Shown here: piece after piece, positions 22,540 to 35,149 of the stretch
Layout: the number at the start of each line of letters is the position of its first letter
Numbering within the stretch: position 1 is the first letter of the stretch
DNA from: Diorhabda sublineata
Taxonomy: Eukaryota > Arthropoda > Insecta > Coleoptera > Chrysomelidae
Direction of reading: 5' to 3'
Length of the DNA stretch: 64,000 nt
NCBI RefSeq assembly: GCF_026230105.1
Contig: NC_079477.1
Coordinates: forward strand, 8,809,001-8,873,000
Translations under genes and position numbers: made by a program
The notes under the pieces: model-generated
Databases searched by the model: none
What the model was told of the DNA's origin: nothing
Seen by the model: only the letters and a program-made list of their open reading frames with translations

Positions 22540-24930
22540 TGTTGCCGATTTTCTTCTTTATTATGTATACTCTATTATTCTTTTACAGGTAAAAATTTAG
22601 TTTGAATTTTAAGATTATTCCATGAAACAGTGAATTCAAACAAAAGAATAAAACATTTTAATTCTAGAAATTCAGTAGATTCCCGTTAAACGCGGAACCG
22701 AGTTTGTAGTCTGTGTGTCTATTGAATTCTTTTGCACATCAATGAATATTATAATGGCTTTTAGCAGGTATTCAAACAATTAGTAATATCAACAATCTTT
22801 TATTCGATTTGTGTTTGCCTACATTTGCATTCTATGGAGATTTAAATATTTTTTTAAAGATCTAACGGTAAATATCTGACTCAAGAATTCCATTTCTATC
22901 ATATTACATCAAGTTTACAACTTGAATTGTAACTGGTAAGTTTTGTTTTCGTGATATTAGTAGAATTCTAAGAAAATGTTTATCATTTTGTAGAAGCACT
23001 TTTAGTTTGAGTATCGCCAAATGCAGTACCGAAAATATGCTTTATAGAATGAAATCTTCAGTTTAATAATAGCAGACGTACTCAACTTCTTCAAGTATTG
23101 CAACATATTTTCATACATTGAAGACCCAATATCAGAATAGACCGGAGCTACCTGAATCAAAACAATCAAACAATTTGACGGGTATATTTATCTTTCCTAT
23201 TTTTTTAATGACATAAAATGAAAATACTTTTGTCGATAAAATAGAAACACCCATTTGAACATAGTGAATTGTAATCAGGGAAGTAGAGAATATTTTAAAT
23301 CACTTGTGGCAACCACGTCATGTGCCCTCTTATTTAAAAATACTTGATACGAGTATACAATTCCCCAAATAACTTAATAAAACAATAATCCTTCGACCCC
23401 AGGAAGTACAAGCTACCTTCTTCTAGGACCTCCAAATCAAATTTCTTTAATAATCTCCCTATTGTTATAAAATTAATTAACCTTCTCCGATATACCTAGT
23501 TCACGTTTTAGGAAAAACCAAGATATTTACAGGAACTCAGACGTTTTCATTCGAGGAGAAAATCATTATGTCTCGGGAGAGAGAGGGGAGTAGTTCCTGA
23601 ACGCCTACATCTCTGCGGAGTTACGCTTTTCGTTCTATATATAATTTTGTGTACATGTTTTTGTTTGGTATTATGTGTATTGTAAGTTTCAGTAGTTTGT
23701 TCAGTAGTTGTTTCAAACTTTGTTTGTTGTGCTACCTACTTATACCTTAATAACTCTTAATAAATTTCAACTTAGTGTGTAGAAAAACTCTAGAACCTAA
23801 ATAATTACCACAACGCTAAATTATATTAACACTGTTCTCAACTCAAATCTGTAGTAGATATATTGAAATTCTACTTCTAATGTTTAAACAATCTCCTGTT
23901 TAGAACATCTACACATACAACCACATTGCTAGAAACTTCACAAGATAATGCAACATCCACTTCAACCAAAAAACTGAAACAATCTTTTTACCTCAATTTG
24001 AAACAATCTTTTGAGTTCACACAGCAAGATGAATATGTAGATTAAGGTCTCAATAAACCAACAATCATTTAAAAAAAGGAGCCGAGTTCTAAAACATTTA
24101 TTATTGCTGTTCACCAGTTATGCCATATAACAACAAAATAATCGCTTTAGTGCAAAACTCATTTGAGGACTATATACTGCTATCTATAAGATATCTTGAT
24201 TAAAATGATATGAACGGAATCCAAGAGATCATGCTTTTACCAAAAAACCTCTGAAAAACTAGAATTGTATTAGCTGACTTCATATTTAACTCGGAACTAT
24301 TACCAGGTATATTTTTGATTAGAGAAATATTATTCATTTCTGTACACTTTGTAAAATTGAAATGAAATATGTACACAAACTACATTATAAGTTGTGGCTT
24401 ATATTGAAATAATTACAACTACCACGGAAACTGAGATACTAAGTCGGAAAAAGTATTAAATGGTACTATAGTAGAAGAAGAACGGAAATCTAACTGTTTA
24501 AATTGTTGACATTTTAACCATAGTGCTGTTGTTTAAGCTGGAGTCAACGGCATTATGATGAAAATGTCGTCATTTTGAACAAACTAGCAACTGAAGAGAA
24601 GGATAATGAAGAATTTGGTTCTGGCTCAGATTACATATTGAAATCTCTCGCTCAGAACAATGTAATAAATTTCGTGTATTGCTGAGATGATCGAATATAC
24701 TAACATTCATTCCATGGAAGAGGATTACACTGGTTAAGTTAAAATATCCACTTCGATCAATGTTTCATCATTTATTATGAAATTATTATGTTTGATTCAA
24801 CTTGACATTAATTACCTTTCCGAAATGCATGCTACTTTAGGTAATTTTTTACGTATTACCACAAATGTCTGAATCATTCAAGGTATTCAGTTTTACGTGA
24901 TACAAATAAAATATTTAGCACAACCTCTTA
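22540..24930. other. Gene-free part of intron 1
   Basis: No coding or transposon motif recognised. A slightly GC-richer patch (about 23560-23640, with GGGAGAGAGAGGGGAG) interrupts otherwise AT-rich DNA. Confidence 0.45.
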
Positions 24931-24939
24931 GTTAATAGT

Positions 24940-25425
24940 TGGGTTGTGGGCAGTCAGGGACCGTTGAATACATAAGCTTCTGATAGTCTCGTTGTATGCC
25001 ACTTGAAACTAAGACTGATGTCCTTAGGAAAGTTAATTATGTACTTTGAATTGAACTGTTTAATGACACTAGGCAAACTGTAGAGTTTCTCCAAGTGTTC
25101 AAGCCTCGCACATCAATGACGTGATCTATAGTTTCTTCCTCCTCCATGGAGCAGCGTTATTCCGGATTAGTGGTGATGCCTAAAGTGTGAAAATGGCGAC
25201 TTAGATAATCGTGTTGGGTTAAAAGACCAGTAACCGGTCGAATTTCACGCCTGTACCAAAGGAGCTGTAGATTGACACCAAGTCCTGGTAGGACTTTTTT
25301 GCACCATAACAAAAGCCCAAAGCACACAATTGCCACCGTTATGTCTTATACGACAGCTCAGATGTCTGAGTAGATTGAGATTACTCTGTTTGTATGGCGT
25401 CGATTAAGTATCCCACGTCCACATT
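24940..25425 (-). mobile_element. LINE fragment, RNase H domain and tail
   Basis: Minus-strand frames contain, in order, ISIYSDI (near 25415, the Asp-containing strand of an RNase H domain), IRPVTGLLTQHDYLSRHFHT followed by LGITTNPE (near 25235-25160), then MEEEETIDHVI (near 25150-25115). This is the usual layout at the end of ORF2 in Jockey/R1-group non-LTR elements, where a Cys/His knuckle with EEEET...HxLxxC follows the RNase H domain. The Cys residues are partly lost, and stops and frameshifts are present. It is a dead, 5'-truncated copy. Confidence 0.65.
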
Positions 25426-25429
25426 CCAT

Positions 25430-26580
25430 CATAGAGAATACTTAGGTTTAAAAAATAATAGCTTATATAATATATGTACTGATTTTATCAGATCAATGTC
25501 AAATATTACATTACATTTAAAAAATAATGGACTTGTATTTCATATTTTTCCATGATACGTACCACAAATCTCAAATTTGTCATTTGTTCGTCTGGTTTAA
25601 TAATATTTTCGTATCAAGCATTTCAAACTGAAATAAATCACTATCGTAGATAACATGAACGAGTGAAATGAAAACTTTTACGGAATGGAATGCTCAAGAT
25701 TTAACACTATCTCAATCTTAATTGCGAAAAAGACACAATTCCAAAAATGACGAACTAGGAATAAAAGTTGAGTTAAAGTAGAGAGCGTGAGAACGGCGAT
25801 CATCTCCATCGGTGTTATCTATACTTTTTGTCTTGGCTATAAGTTAACCCCTTATCTCAAAATTCCACAGTTGAAGGTATGTCACCCGGTACACCGACAA
25901 AAAACTAGCCACTACTGCATGGAGAGGACTATATACAAAGATTCTTTAAGTTTGTGTTAAGCTTCTCGTCAGGACCGTGCTGGCGTGATTAGGACAATAA
26001 ACAGCTAATCATTGAAAATGTTGTTTGTTAAATGAAGATCACCATAATTTAATTAGTTATAATATTATTGTAATATCACATTTTTTTAAATAAATAGTTG
26101 AAAAAACTCTAAGCAAATATTGAGTTGTGTAAGATAAGATCATGTAGAAGTATTTTATTTCTAGTTTAAAATTTGTTTCTAAGGTTAGGAAGTATATACT
26201 TCATATTGTATTGAAAATTCACCGAATTTTAATTACAAATTCGATTATTGGATATTGCAGACTCATTTTATTTTTTGCTCCATCTCTGCTCCATGATGTT
26301 TTATAATGAAGGGTCGGGCACGAGGGGCAGTAGTATCAGATATCTAAATTATCACTTTTGCATTTTTTATATAAAGGACTGGTGTTAAATAATATGAATA
26401 AAAATTCGATAGGTGTTTTATATTGGCAATTATATCGGGAGTTTAATCATAACTGGAGAACTAGCAACATGCATGCACTTCAGACACATCTGCCTAGATC
26501 CTCGCGCTTTATTCCAAACCTGGAGTCGATAGCAAATTAGTATGTTGTGAGAATGATGACTTATTTTCCACTTTTAGTAA
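25430..26580. other. Gene-free part of intron 1
   Basis: AT-rich sequence with a moderately GC-richer patch at about 25780-26000. No recognisable coding or repeat family. Confidence 0.4.
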
Positions 26581-26601
26581 AATCCGGCAAAATCCCTCCG
26601 A

Positions 26602-27170
26602 AATCCTTCGCAAAGTTGGTGTTAAGAAAAGTGTATGTCAAAAAGTATGTATGTCAAAGTATGTTTAAATTGGGAGATGCAATCTAAAAGAGGCATAAAT
26701 TAACGATCCACGTGAAGGAGCACTCGTTCTTATTTATACTGAGGCGAAAGTAATCGTTTGTGCAGACTACTCATGTCTGACTAACGCCTCAACATTCGTG
26801 TCTTGACTGATTAGTTAAATATGAGCAAAGAAACTATCATCAAGATGATACAAGATTATTTGAACACTTGGAAATCCTTCACAAATTAAAGTTGGTGTCA
26901 AGAAAAAGATTTTGTCAAAAACGAGTATATTTAAATTGGGCGATGCATTACAAAAGGGGCATAAGTTAACGATCCACGTGAAGGAGCTCTCGTTATCATT
27001 CATACCGAGGCAAATGTGACCGTTTGTGCAGGCTAATTATATCTGACTGGCCTTATCAATCGTGTGTTGACTCATAAGTTAAATGTCAATGAACAAACTA
27101 TCCTTAAGATGTTCCAATTTGATTTGAACACTTAGAAATTTTGCACAAAGATGGTTACAAAAGTTGAGCC
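26602..27170 (+). repeat. 267-bp tandem duplication, mariner-derived
   Basis: Two diverged copies (about 26602-26870 and 26871-27135) and the start of a third (27136) share the order AAATCCTTC...GTTGGTGT, AAATTGGG-GATGCA, TTAACGATCCACGTGAAGGA, then CTGACT...GTGTTGACT. At the end of each unit, a + frame reads like the mariner segment NVNEQTILKM...LNT-KFCTKMVTKV (helix-turn-helix to linker). Downstream to about 27300 there are faint further mariner blocks. I infer a decayed transposon whose internal part was tandemly duplicated after insertion. Confidence 0.55.
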
Positions 27171-27319
27171 GCTATAAAAATTATGATATTTGTATATTTG
27201 GGTAAGACTTCAAAATCCCTCAAGCCGTGAATCAGTAGAAATGAGTGGAGAAACTTCGGACCAAAGAGAAGATGTCAACTTCGTGACTGAACGCCATATG
27301 CAATGTCATTGAACGTGAT

Positions 27320-30038
27320 TGTTCACTACTTTTCACTAAGTACCTGTTCACTTACTTGCATAGCTACGGTTTTCAAAATTTCAGTAAATTGTAAGCAAGA
27401 CAAAAATTAACACGAATTTGACTCCTATTCAAATGACGTTTGATCTCATATCTTAACCATAACAAGAATGTAGTAGTAAATTTACCATATTAGTTGGAAG
27501 ATTCAGATAAAATAGGCAAAAAAGATGGAAAAAAACAGATTTTGGTATTTGTTTATTAAATTTTAGACTCTCCTTCACTGGCGACATTTAATGAGTGTAT
27601 TTTTCTAACTGTCTTGTGGTAAAATCACCAATTTTTATAAATTGAACGGAGTAATCGGATCTGAAAAAATTCCTGCGTTTTTAAAAAATCTACCCGACTG
27701 ACATATGGTCCTTAACTCACAATTGAAAACTAAAACAGAAACATTTATATAGACTGTACGATTTCATTTTCTATGTATCGATCAGAAGCTTTAATCATGG
27801 AAGTTATAGATGAAGTTAGCGTGAGGAATTTTAGCCAAAATATCCATTATGGCTCCCCGGAAATATGATAATTTAATACAAAAAGTCACCTTCTGGTATT
27901 TGGAATGATTCAAGAGGATATAATTTCACTAAACTGAGTTGAAATGTAATAGATTAGGTATAAAAAAACCTTCTTCTTGTTGAGAAGACTAGTGTTGAGC
28001 CAGTCGATAATAAATTGACACTGAATTAGACATATTCAATTGTTCTGACTGATAAAATATTTGCTAACTATCTAACAATTATTCTAAATGAGATATTTAC
28101 ATAAAAGGTGTCACCACATAATGAGTACGTATCAAGCATCTCTATGTCATCTCTAAAACGACTCTACCCTTTTACATGGATTGTGATTTATGTCAACAAC
28201 AATGGAAAAATAGATCGAACCGCAGACACAAATAATTTCGAATGAAACAGATTTGTGTGATCTGTACTAGATGTCTTCACCCTAATTTTCAACAGAGAAT
28301 ATTTCTCTCGCTCGCTGTGATATGATCTAACATTCGTTATATTTGACAGCCCAAAAAAAAGAAGATCGCATGGGGTTCTTATGGGTTACCTAACGAGAAA
28401 TATTGTTCTTAGCATGTGATAATAATCCGTATGACTGGAATAATATTGTGAAAACTTTTCCAGTTTTCGTTTCTTTGTCAGTATATAATTTTAAACTAGA
28501 AGCAATTCATGTCCATTAAATATGCAAATATATAGTTTTTTTCTAGTCGCTAGGGAAGCATCATTGGAATCATTGTACTGTAATTGAGAGGACTAGTAAA
28601 TTTTTTTGTTTGAAATTTCCTTGTACTATTATGTCTTGCAGACGTATTATTCGTGGGAGCATGGGACGTGAAAAGCAATGCAAGGTATGATATGTCTTGA
28701 TATAAAAGTTATTATTCTTGGAAAAAATTACATCTGGTTGTATGGTGATTAATTGGAACGCCCATTCAGACCAGCCTTATAGTGTTTTGTGATGATTTTA
28801 TAAAGATATAAAAGAATTTCTAAGGATGGATATAACTTTCTTATTGATTTATAATTTTTTTGGTATTTATACCTAACTTTTGAGTGGTTTGCAGCCACAC
28901 AAAATAGATGAGGGCTACTATTAGTTGAAGGGAATGATGCTGCAGTGGCAAGGGCATGTCAGCATATCAAACAACGATAATTCACAATATTTTGCCTTGC
29001 AACATATTCAAAATTGAATTACCTAATAATTATGGCGATCTTGAGAAAAGATTTAAATATGTATTGAACAGATTACAGAGATAGAAGGCACCTAATGAGC
29101 AGGTTAGATTCCTTAGTCCTTAGTCCTAGATTCCTGGACGTAGAATCAATGCAATCGTGGGCAACCTGGTCAAGCTTGCAGTTTATCTTTGACGTTACAT
29201 AAACCAGTGGTGGTAATTCCTGGTAAATTAGCGAGCACCTTAAGCTTTAAGAAATGAAAAAAAAACAAACCTTCATAAACCAAAACCAAAACCAAAACCA
29301 AAACCTTCATAGTGGGTGGCGGAAATACTGAAGCTAATTAAAGCGAAGGCCAAAGAACAGTAGGCTTACAAAATAGTTGAAAACCGGTTATAACAGATGT
29401 AAGCACAGACAAAATCGGTTATATGGAATTTACAATTTTTAGGTTAGAATGCGTCAGAATCAAAAGGAGTCTACAATTATGCAGAAGGCTACATTGTTAC
29501 TTGTATTGTCTACAAAAATATTTTCGGGGTGTAATTCAAAAATATGCATCTATTTGATGACGTTTCAGCTTTTTCGTAATTATTGTGCAGTGAGTTTTTC
29601 AATGATTTCAACTAAGTATAAAATTTCTTCGGACGCCACTGCATTTTTATAAAAGGATATTCTTGTATAGTGATTACTACACTGATTCATTTTCATTTTA
29701 TAATTGATTTATATTTTCGAATTTCCTACAACATATAATTAAAAAGCTCGAAAAAAGGGATATAATAAATAATATATTACTGTTAGATTTGAAATTATAA
29801 TTTTCAGACACTCCTAATCATAACTTTTATTCTATTAAATTGATATACATTAGTAGATAATTATATATAATCATACCCTAGTATTTGATAATTAAATTCA
29901 GAACTATGAATTAACATAAATAACGTTACACAAAAGCTTTCTACTATTGAACATGACGCATTTTATATAAAACAAATGTACATTACAAATATCATACATA
30001 TTTTACTACGTATTTTCTTCAATAAACTTTTGTTTCAG
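27320..30038. other. Distal part of wingless intron 1
   Basis: No recognised gene or transposon. It contains a short (CCAAAA)n run at about 29279-29309. The intron ends with the acceptor TTTTGTTTCAG at 30028-30038, just before exon 2. Confidence 0.5.
29279..29309. repeat. (CCAAAA)n microsatellite
   Basis: About five CCAAAA units flanked by copies of ACCTTCATA on both sides. Confidence 0.8.
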
Positions 30039-30304
30039 GGGTATTGCGAAAGCTGGGGAACCAAATAACCTCTCACCCCTTTCCCCAGGAAAATCGCACT
30101 TAGATTCCTCAGCTTATTATGGAACTCTACGAAGGAAACAACGAAGGTTAGCCAGAGAAAATCCCGGTTTACTTGACGCTATAGCAAAAGGAGCTAAGAT
30201 GGCAATCAACGAATGCCAATACCAGTTTAGGAATCAAAGATGGAACTGTTCCACAAGAAACTTTCTTCGAGGGAAAAACTTGTTTGGAAAAATTGTGGAT
30301 AAAG
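30039..30304 (+). CDS. wg: wingless (Wnt1) exon 2
   Basis: This exon encodes the start of the Wnt core domain. After the G that completes the exon 1 Trp codon it reads GIAKAGEPNNLSPLSPGKS, then YYGTLRRKQRRLARENPGLL, a block AIAKGAKMAINECQYQFRNQ, RWNCSTR, and ends LFGKIVDKG across the junction. The LRRKQRRLxRxNPGxL and ECQxQFRNxRWNC blocks are hallmarks of Wnt1/Wg. Two of the conserved Wnt cysteines are present, and NCS is an N-glycosylation sequon. It is preceded by a pyrimidine-rich acceptor and followed by GTGAGT at 30305. The intron is phase 1 and exon 3 restores the frame as K-G-C-R-E. There are no stops or frameshifts. Confidence 0.97.
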
Positions 30305-32690
30305 GTGAGTTTAAACATAAAAATTGATACAACAATGGATGTACTCATTCGAAAATATTTTTTTCCTATTAATTATCAAAATACTTTGTGGTTGTTGTTG
30401 TTAATTCAAATTTTATACATATAATAATATACATATACATAATATACATATACACAATTTTATACATATAATATACATAAATAATATACACAAAAAAAAT
30501 AAACAAAACTTAGAATTAGAGAGTCATTATCCAGATAATCGGTTTTTTCTATTCTTTATCCAGCTAATATTTTTTACGATACCATGATTCAACAAGAAGA
30601 TTGAAACCTAATTGTAGGATGTAACCGATGCTCCAAATCAATTCTAATTTATAATGGTAAGGTGGCAAACGAAATACTGTGCCTTCTGTAAGTGCAGCAA
30701 TTATATCTATAATATTTTTTTCCACTATTTTATTAAATTAAGCTGAAATTAATAGCTTTACTTCAAAATAAATTTCTATATCATTTAAAGAAAACTTGTC
30801 GTCATTGGTAATCTATTCAATCGCCTATTCCAGTGGAATGCATTGTACATCACAATGCAAGTTTTTCTATCCAACCTTCTTAACACTTCTTTACAAAAAT
30901 TTTTAAAAACCTTGGCATTTATGTCGTCAACCTGTTATTCTTTGAAGAGCAGTAAGTCAACAACCAGAAAACCGCCTTCTGATCTGATGTTTAGGATAAT
31001 GAATCGTCCAGAATGAATCCAGAAGGATGTCTTAGACCAATAGAAAGTTCTTCTAATTGGGCTGTTCTAAATCTTCTATTGTTATTTCTTTTGTACCTAT
31101 TTTCACGCAAAATCGTCAAGCCACGCTATCATTTATTCCTTAAAAACTATTTAATTTTCTGTCTTCAAATATAGTAAATATATATCATAAGTTTATGTTA
31201 GCTTTTTAAGATTAATTCTTTTTATATTTAAAATTTTATTCCTTCAGAAAAAAGTAGGAGATCCTTTGGATATTTCGCAAATCTCCATCGTTGTTGGATT
31301 TTAAACGATTTTAGGAAGTGTGAGTTTCATCTTCTGTATAATCTTCCTTCGAGTAGTTCTCCAGTAGTTCATACTACTTAGAAAAATCTAATATGTGATA
31401 GTAAATATTTTTTGAGAACGGTCACTCAGCCGCCCACAATTTAACTATGAACACACTGCTAATTGATGATAACTTACTAGAAACTGTAGCAACCGATTTC
31501 ACACTTCGGTTTAATTTTCTTTTTGATTATTGCATCCATGAGTGTTAAAAATGCTTAAAGTTGTCTATTGTTCCGAACAAGAAAATGATCCTCATATTTT
31601 TTACGGAAAAAGTATCACAATTTTTTATCTACTTCATAGCTGTATTTCGAGGTTTTCATTTTCATGTACCACTACCATTATTTTGGAGTCCTCTGCATTT
31701 CAAATTTCTACTTAAAAGGGTCCAAATCCAGGCTATTTTCGACGATTATTTAAGAAACTAACACGTTAACAATTATTATAAATAAAAACTCTTTCTTTGA
31801 TCTTTTGAAATATATTCAGACATAACTAGTACAAAAAATGTGTTTAGGTACTTAAAATGCTGAAAACTTGCTCTATCTATTATATTTTCTTAACCAAAAT
31901 TACTGCATTTAAAATGTTCATAATCCAAATGATATAAAATAATATTCGTTATCAACATAATATCATTTGCAAGCCCGCTCATACACAATTAGTGTCTTGA
32001 TTACAAAACAACTATTATGTAATATGTTCTGCTAATCTGTTTTAATTACATATAATTTTCAACCAATTTCACCGTTCATTTTACAAGAATTATCAGTAAT
32101 TACGTTAATCAAGATTTAAATAAGAACAGAAATATTGAGAACGTCAGTTTACTTCAAAATCATCCATAACGTCTTAAATATCAGCTTGAGAACATGTTAT
32201 TCTAATTTCTTTAATGGCCTATTAATACTACAATCTGGTTTGTCGAGAGCGATCAATTTGTCAGTCACTAATTAAAATAATTTTCGGGACAGTAACGAAA
32301 TCGAAGCGATTTAACATTAAAAAGAAGAAGAATGTGTTGCAAAGGCGTCGTTATATGAAAAAAGAGGCTATAAAATTGATATTTCAATTCAAATTCAAAT
32401 TTCAGATCACATATCTTGGATATACGTAATCATTCTTTTTTCTGTTTACTGTCAATTCACCATGATCCGCCACCAAATCAAATGTAGGTGTAGTTCTTAA
32501 ACTATTTTGACTAAGTAGATTCTTTACACACAAGTGTGAATTATTTATCAAAATAATATAAGAATTTATAATTCAAAAAATGATGATACTACCATCAATT
32601 CTTCTTCTGTATTTCTTGGATTTCAGAGTGTGTCATTTGTCATCAGTGAAAGATTAAAGTTTGCAATATTTTTGAAACTTTGATAAAGTC
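30305..32690. other. Proximal part of wingless intron 2
   Basis: Intron 2 spans 30305-52718 (22,414 bp). This first part is AT-rich, with a low-complexity ATACATATA-type run at about 30410-30500 and no coding or transposon similarity that I recognise. A patch near 32230-32380 has a homeodomain-like ACTAATTAAAAT core. Confidence 0.45.
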
Positions 32691-32769
32691 GGAGCGGTTA
32701 AATCCTCCATAGTACCCCGACCTTTTTGTGAAATAATAATAGAAAAAAAAATTGTGGATATGGTAGAAC

Positions 32770-33575
32770 CAGTTAGTGGAATAATCTAGAGGGGTTGAGG
32801 CAGGGAAAATATAATCAGGAAATATTTGTTAGTAAGAACAATCTACGAATACCAACAGGAAAACTTGTCCGGACATTATTACCTCAATAGACACCTGAAT
32901 AAGTGGATTCTAGTAAATGGAGTCCCAATTAATAACATAAGATATGCTGACAACACTCTCTTAATAGCGGAGGAGAATATAGAAAACCTTCTAAGAATTA
33001 TTACAGAAAAGGTAAGAAGAGCCACATGAATTTGAATAAAACCAATTACATGCACTTCTCGAAAATGCAAGATCAGATTGCACAGTTACAAATTTGAAAT
33101 AACCACATTGAACAAGTACAGAAATACAAATGTCGCGAAATAACAGCACTGAAATAAAAATTGAAATTGCTCGCAGTGCATTTTATAAAATGAAAAACTT
33201 CTTTCGATGTAAAAACTTGAATAACGAATTGAAAAAGAGAATGATAAATTGTTACAAATATTCGATTCTTCTGCTAATTTAAACAAAGCAATAATGAAAA
33301 AACTGGAAGTCTTTGAAATGTGGATATTGAGAAGAATACTACGAATATGATGGACAGATACTTCGGTCATGTAATGAGGGGACAGCCCTCCAGAGATTGA
33401 TTATGCAAGGAAAGATAGAGGAAAAGAGAGGTATAGAACGACGAAGAATATCATGGCTGCGAAACTTAAGGGAGTGGTTTAACTGCACATCAAATCAATT
33501 ATTTAGAAGAGTTGTGAATAAAATACAAATAGCCATGGTGGTCGCCAGCCTCCGTCTGAAGATGGCACTTTAAGA
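32770..33575 (+). mobile_element. 5'-truncated LINE with reverse-transcriptase relic
   Basis: A degraded RGLRQG motif near 32795 precedes VNGVPINNIRYADNTLLIAE (32917-32976), where YADN replaces the catalytic YADD of non-LTR reverse transcriptases. Downstream, in shifting frames, are MKKLEVFEMWILRRILRI (about 33296-33350), RGQPSR...DYARKD, RRISWLRNLREWFNCTSNQL (about 33440-33500) and IAMVVASLRL (about 33525-33560). The copy ends with an AAGAAGAAGAAG tail at 33570-33583. The loss of the second catalytic Asp and several frameshifts mean that it is inactive. The clade is uncertain. Confidence 0.75.
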
Positions 33576-34118
33576 AGAAGAAGGACACCTGAAGAGGCTA
33601 GGTTTAAAAGCGATATTCTTTCGAAATATTAAAATCTACGGAACTCCATAACATTTTACCTGGGTACGTATGAAATAGAAGACGAGGATCTGTTGAGCCA
33701 TCCCAAATCCTGATCAGCAAGAAAATGGGACACAATAGATCCTTTAAGTCGTAGTGTACATTACTTACACCCTCATCACATACATACATACATATTCTCG
33801 GTTTGTTGGTAGTAAGCGAAGAGGAAAAATCTCGAAACGAACGGAATTGCTACTTATTTCATAAAAATTATTGCCAACGAAGATGGATTTTGAAGTATTT
33901 TTGGAGTTACTTTTATAAGAATTGATATTTTCCTTTATCCTTATTGAATGTTCCGCCTTTGGAATCAGGTATATTGGAATGGAAAAAAAGTAAAGTGATA
34001 TTTCGGGTAGTCTTTTATCGCCAGATCTTGAGAACTAAAGGAGCTATTTGTTATTTTTACCTGATAGGGGATCTATAAGCTAAAACTATTAGTGGGAATT
34101 GATCGGTAATTTGAGTCC

Positions 34119-34181
34119 TTAATCAATGATCGTCGGCAGGTCACAGTCTGAGTGCAGGGTATGCCGACGATTGCCGATTGG
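34119..34181 (+). other. Stable hairpin candidate in intron 2
   Basis: ATCGTCGGCA (34129-34138) pairs perfectly with TGCCGACGAT (34162-34171) around a 23-base loop. Outside a two-base mismatch, the stem extends with CTAA/TTAG-type and G-U pairs to about 34119 and 34181. The size and shape are like a small precursor hairpin (microRNA-like), but I recognise no known microRNA. A TATA-like CTATACAAAAGG and an initiator-like TTTCAGTT follow at about 34193-34223. Confidence 0.3.
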
Positions 34182-34934
34182 TAGCTGTCGATTTCTATAC
34201 AAAAGGACGGTGTCACTTTCAGTTTTTTAACTTGAGATAAATCGAGCGTGAACAGTTAGGTGGCAAATATAATTTTCGTCACTTTGATGTGGGACATTTA
34301 TTTTACGGATAATACCAAAATAGATCTTATCAAAGTTGAACTCAATTTATATTATATGTTTAAGTTTGATACAATTTCTAATCCTCTGATTTACACAATT
34401 ACGCAACAACTAGTATTTTTGTCAGATAAACATCATGTCCGTAGTTGTTTGTGTATCTCAAAACTAATATTGCCGCTTGATATGATGCAATACAACGTCC
34501 AATGCTATGCAAGGCGCGATATTTCTTAATAAGAAGCATTCGCAGATAAAGTTCAGTTGGTTCTTTCATTCAAGATGTCGCACTTACAACATTATCTGCT
34601 TACTTTTAGCTTAACAACCAACCTATCTATCAGGCTCCAAAAGCAAGACAGCAGCATATATAATTATTGACAGTGATCCATTGACCACTGTTCCAGTTAG
34701 TACTTGTTTTGTTATTCTCATTTTTAAGCCGGTCACAAAATTTGAGGTTAGAGGTTCGTTCACTTTTACTGATTTTTACTGAATTTTTATTAGTGATGCC
34801 ATTGTATGCACTTTCTTGCACGTTGTCTTATACCATGTCAAGGCGCCTTTAGACAAATATGAATTGCATCAGAATAATCCTCATCTTGCTATTATTTTTC
34901 ACTTTTTAATTAATTCAAATAATTCACGTTGTTA

Positions 34935-35130
34935 GCCGATGCGTTTCAGAATTTCTTCGTTTTTCAATCTAGCCGTCCAAGAGACCTTAAGCATTCTGCG
35001 GTGCAGCTACATCTAGAAAGCCTCCAGCTTGTTAATCACAGTCGTCTTCAATGTCCAGCCTTCCATGCCGTAGCTGTAGCAATATACCATGTCGCTTTGA
35101 TTGGCTTGCTTCGAAATAGAAGACTAAACG
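34935..35130 (-). mobile_element. LINE fragment, region after the RT domain
   Basis: The minus-strand frame reads YGMEGWTLKTTVINKLEAF, then two stops around MxLHRRMLKVSWTARLKNEE and ILKRIG. This is the conserved segment following the reverse-transcriptase domain (LYGxExWTL...LEAFxMWxxRRMLxIxWT) in the same broad group of insect LINEs as the copy at 32770. Only about 65 residues remain. Confidence 0.7.
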
Positions 35131-35149
35131 CAGTGTATTAATAGAGTGG

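Noticed and set aside
28647..28692. A 44-base GC-richer segment flanked by TCTTGCAG and GTATGA, like a tiny exon in wingless intron 1
   Set aside because: No Wnt sequence is missing between exons 1 and 2, since the frame joins perfectly, and the segment matches nothing known. Chance splice-like motifs are common in 20 kb of intron.
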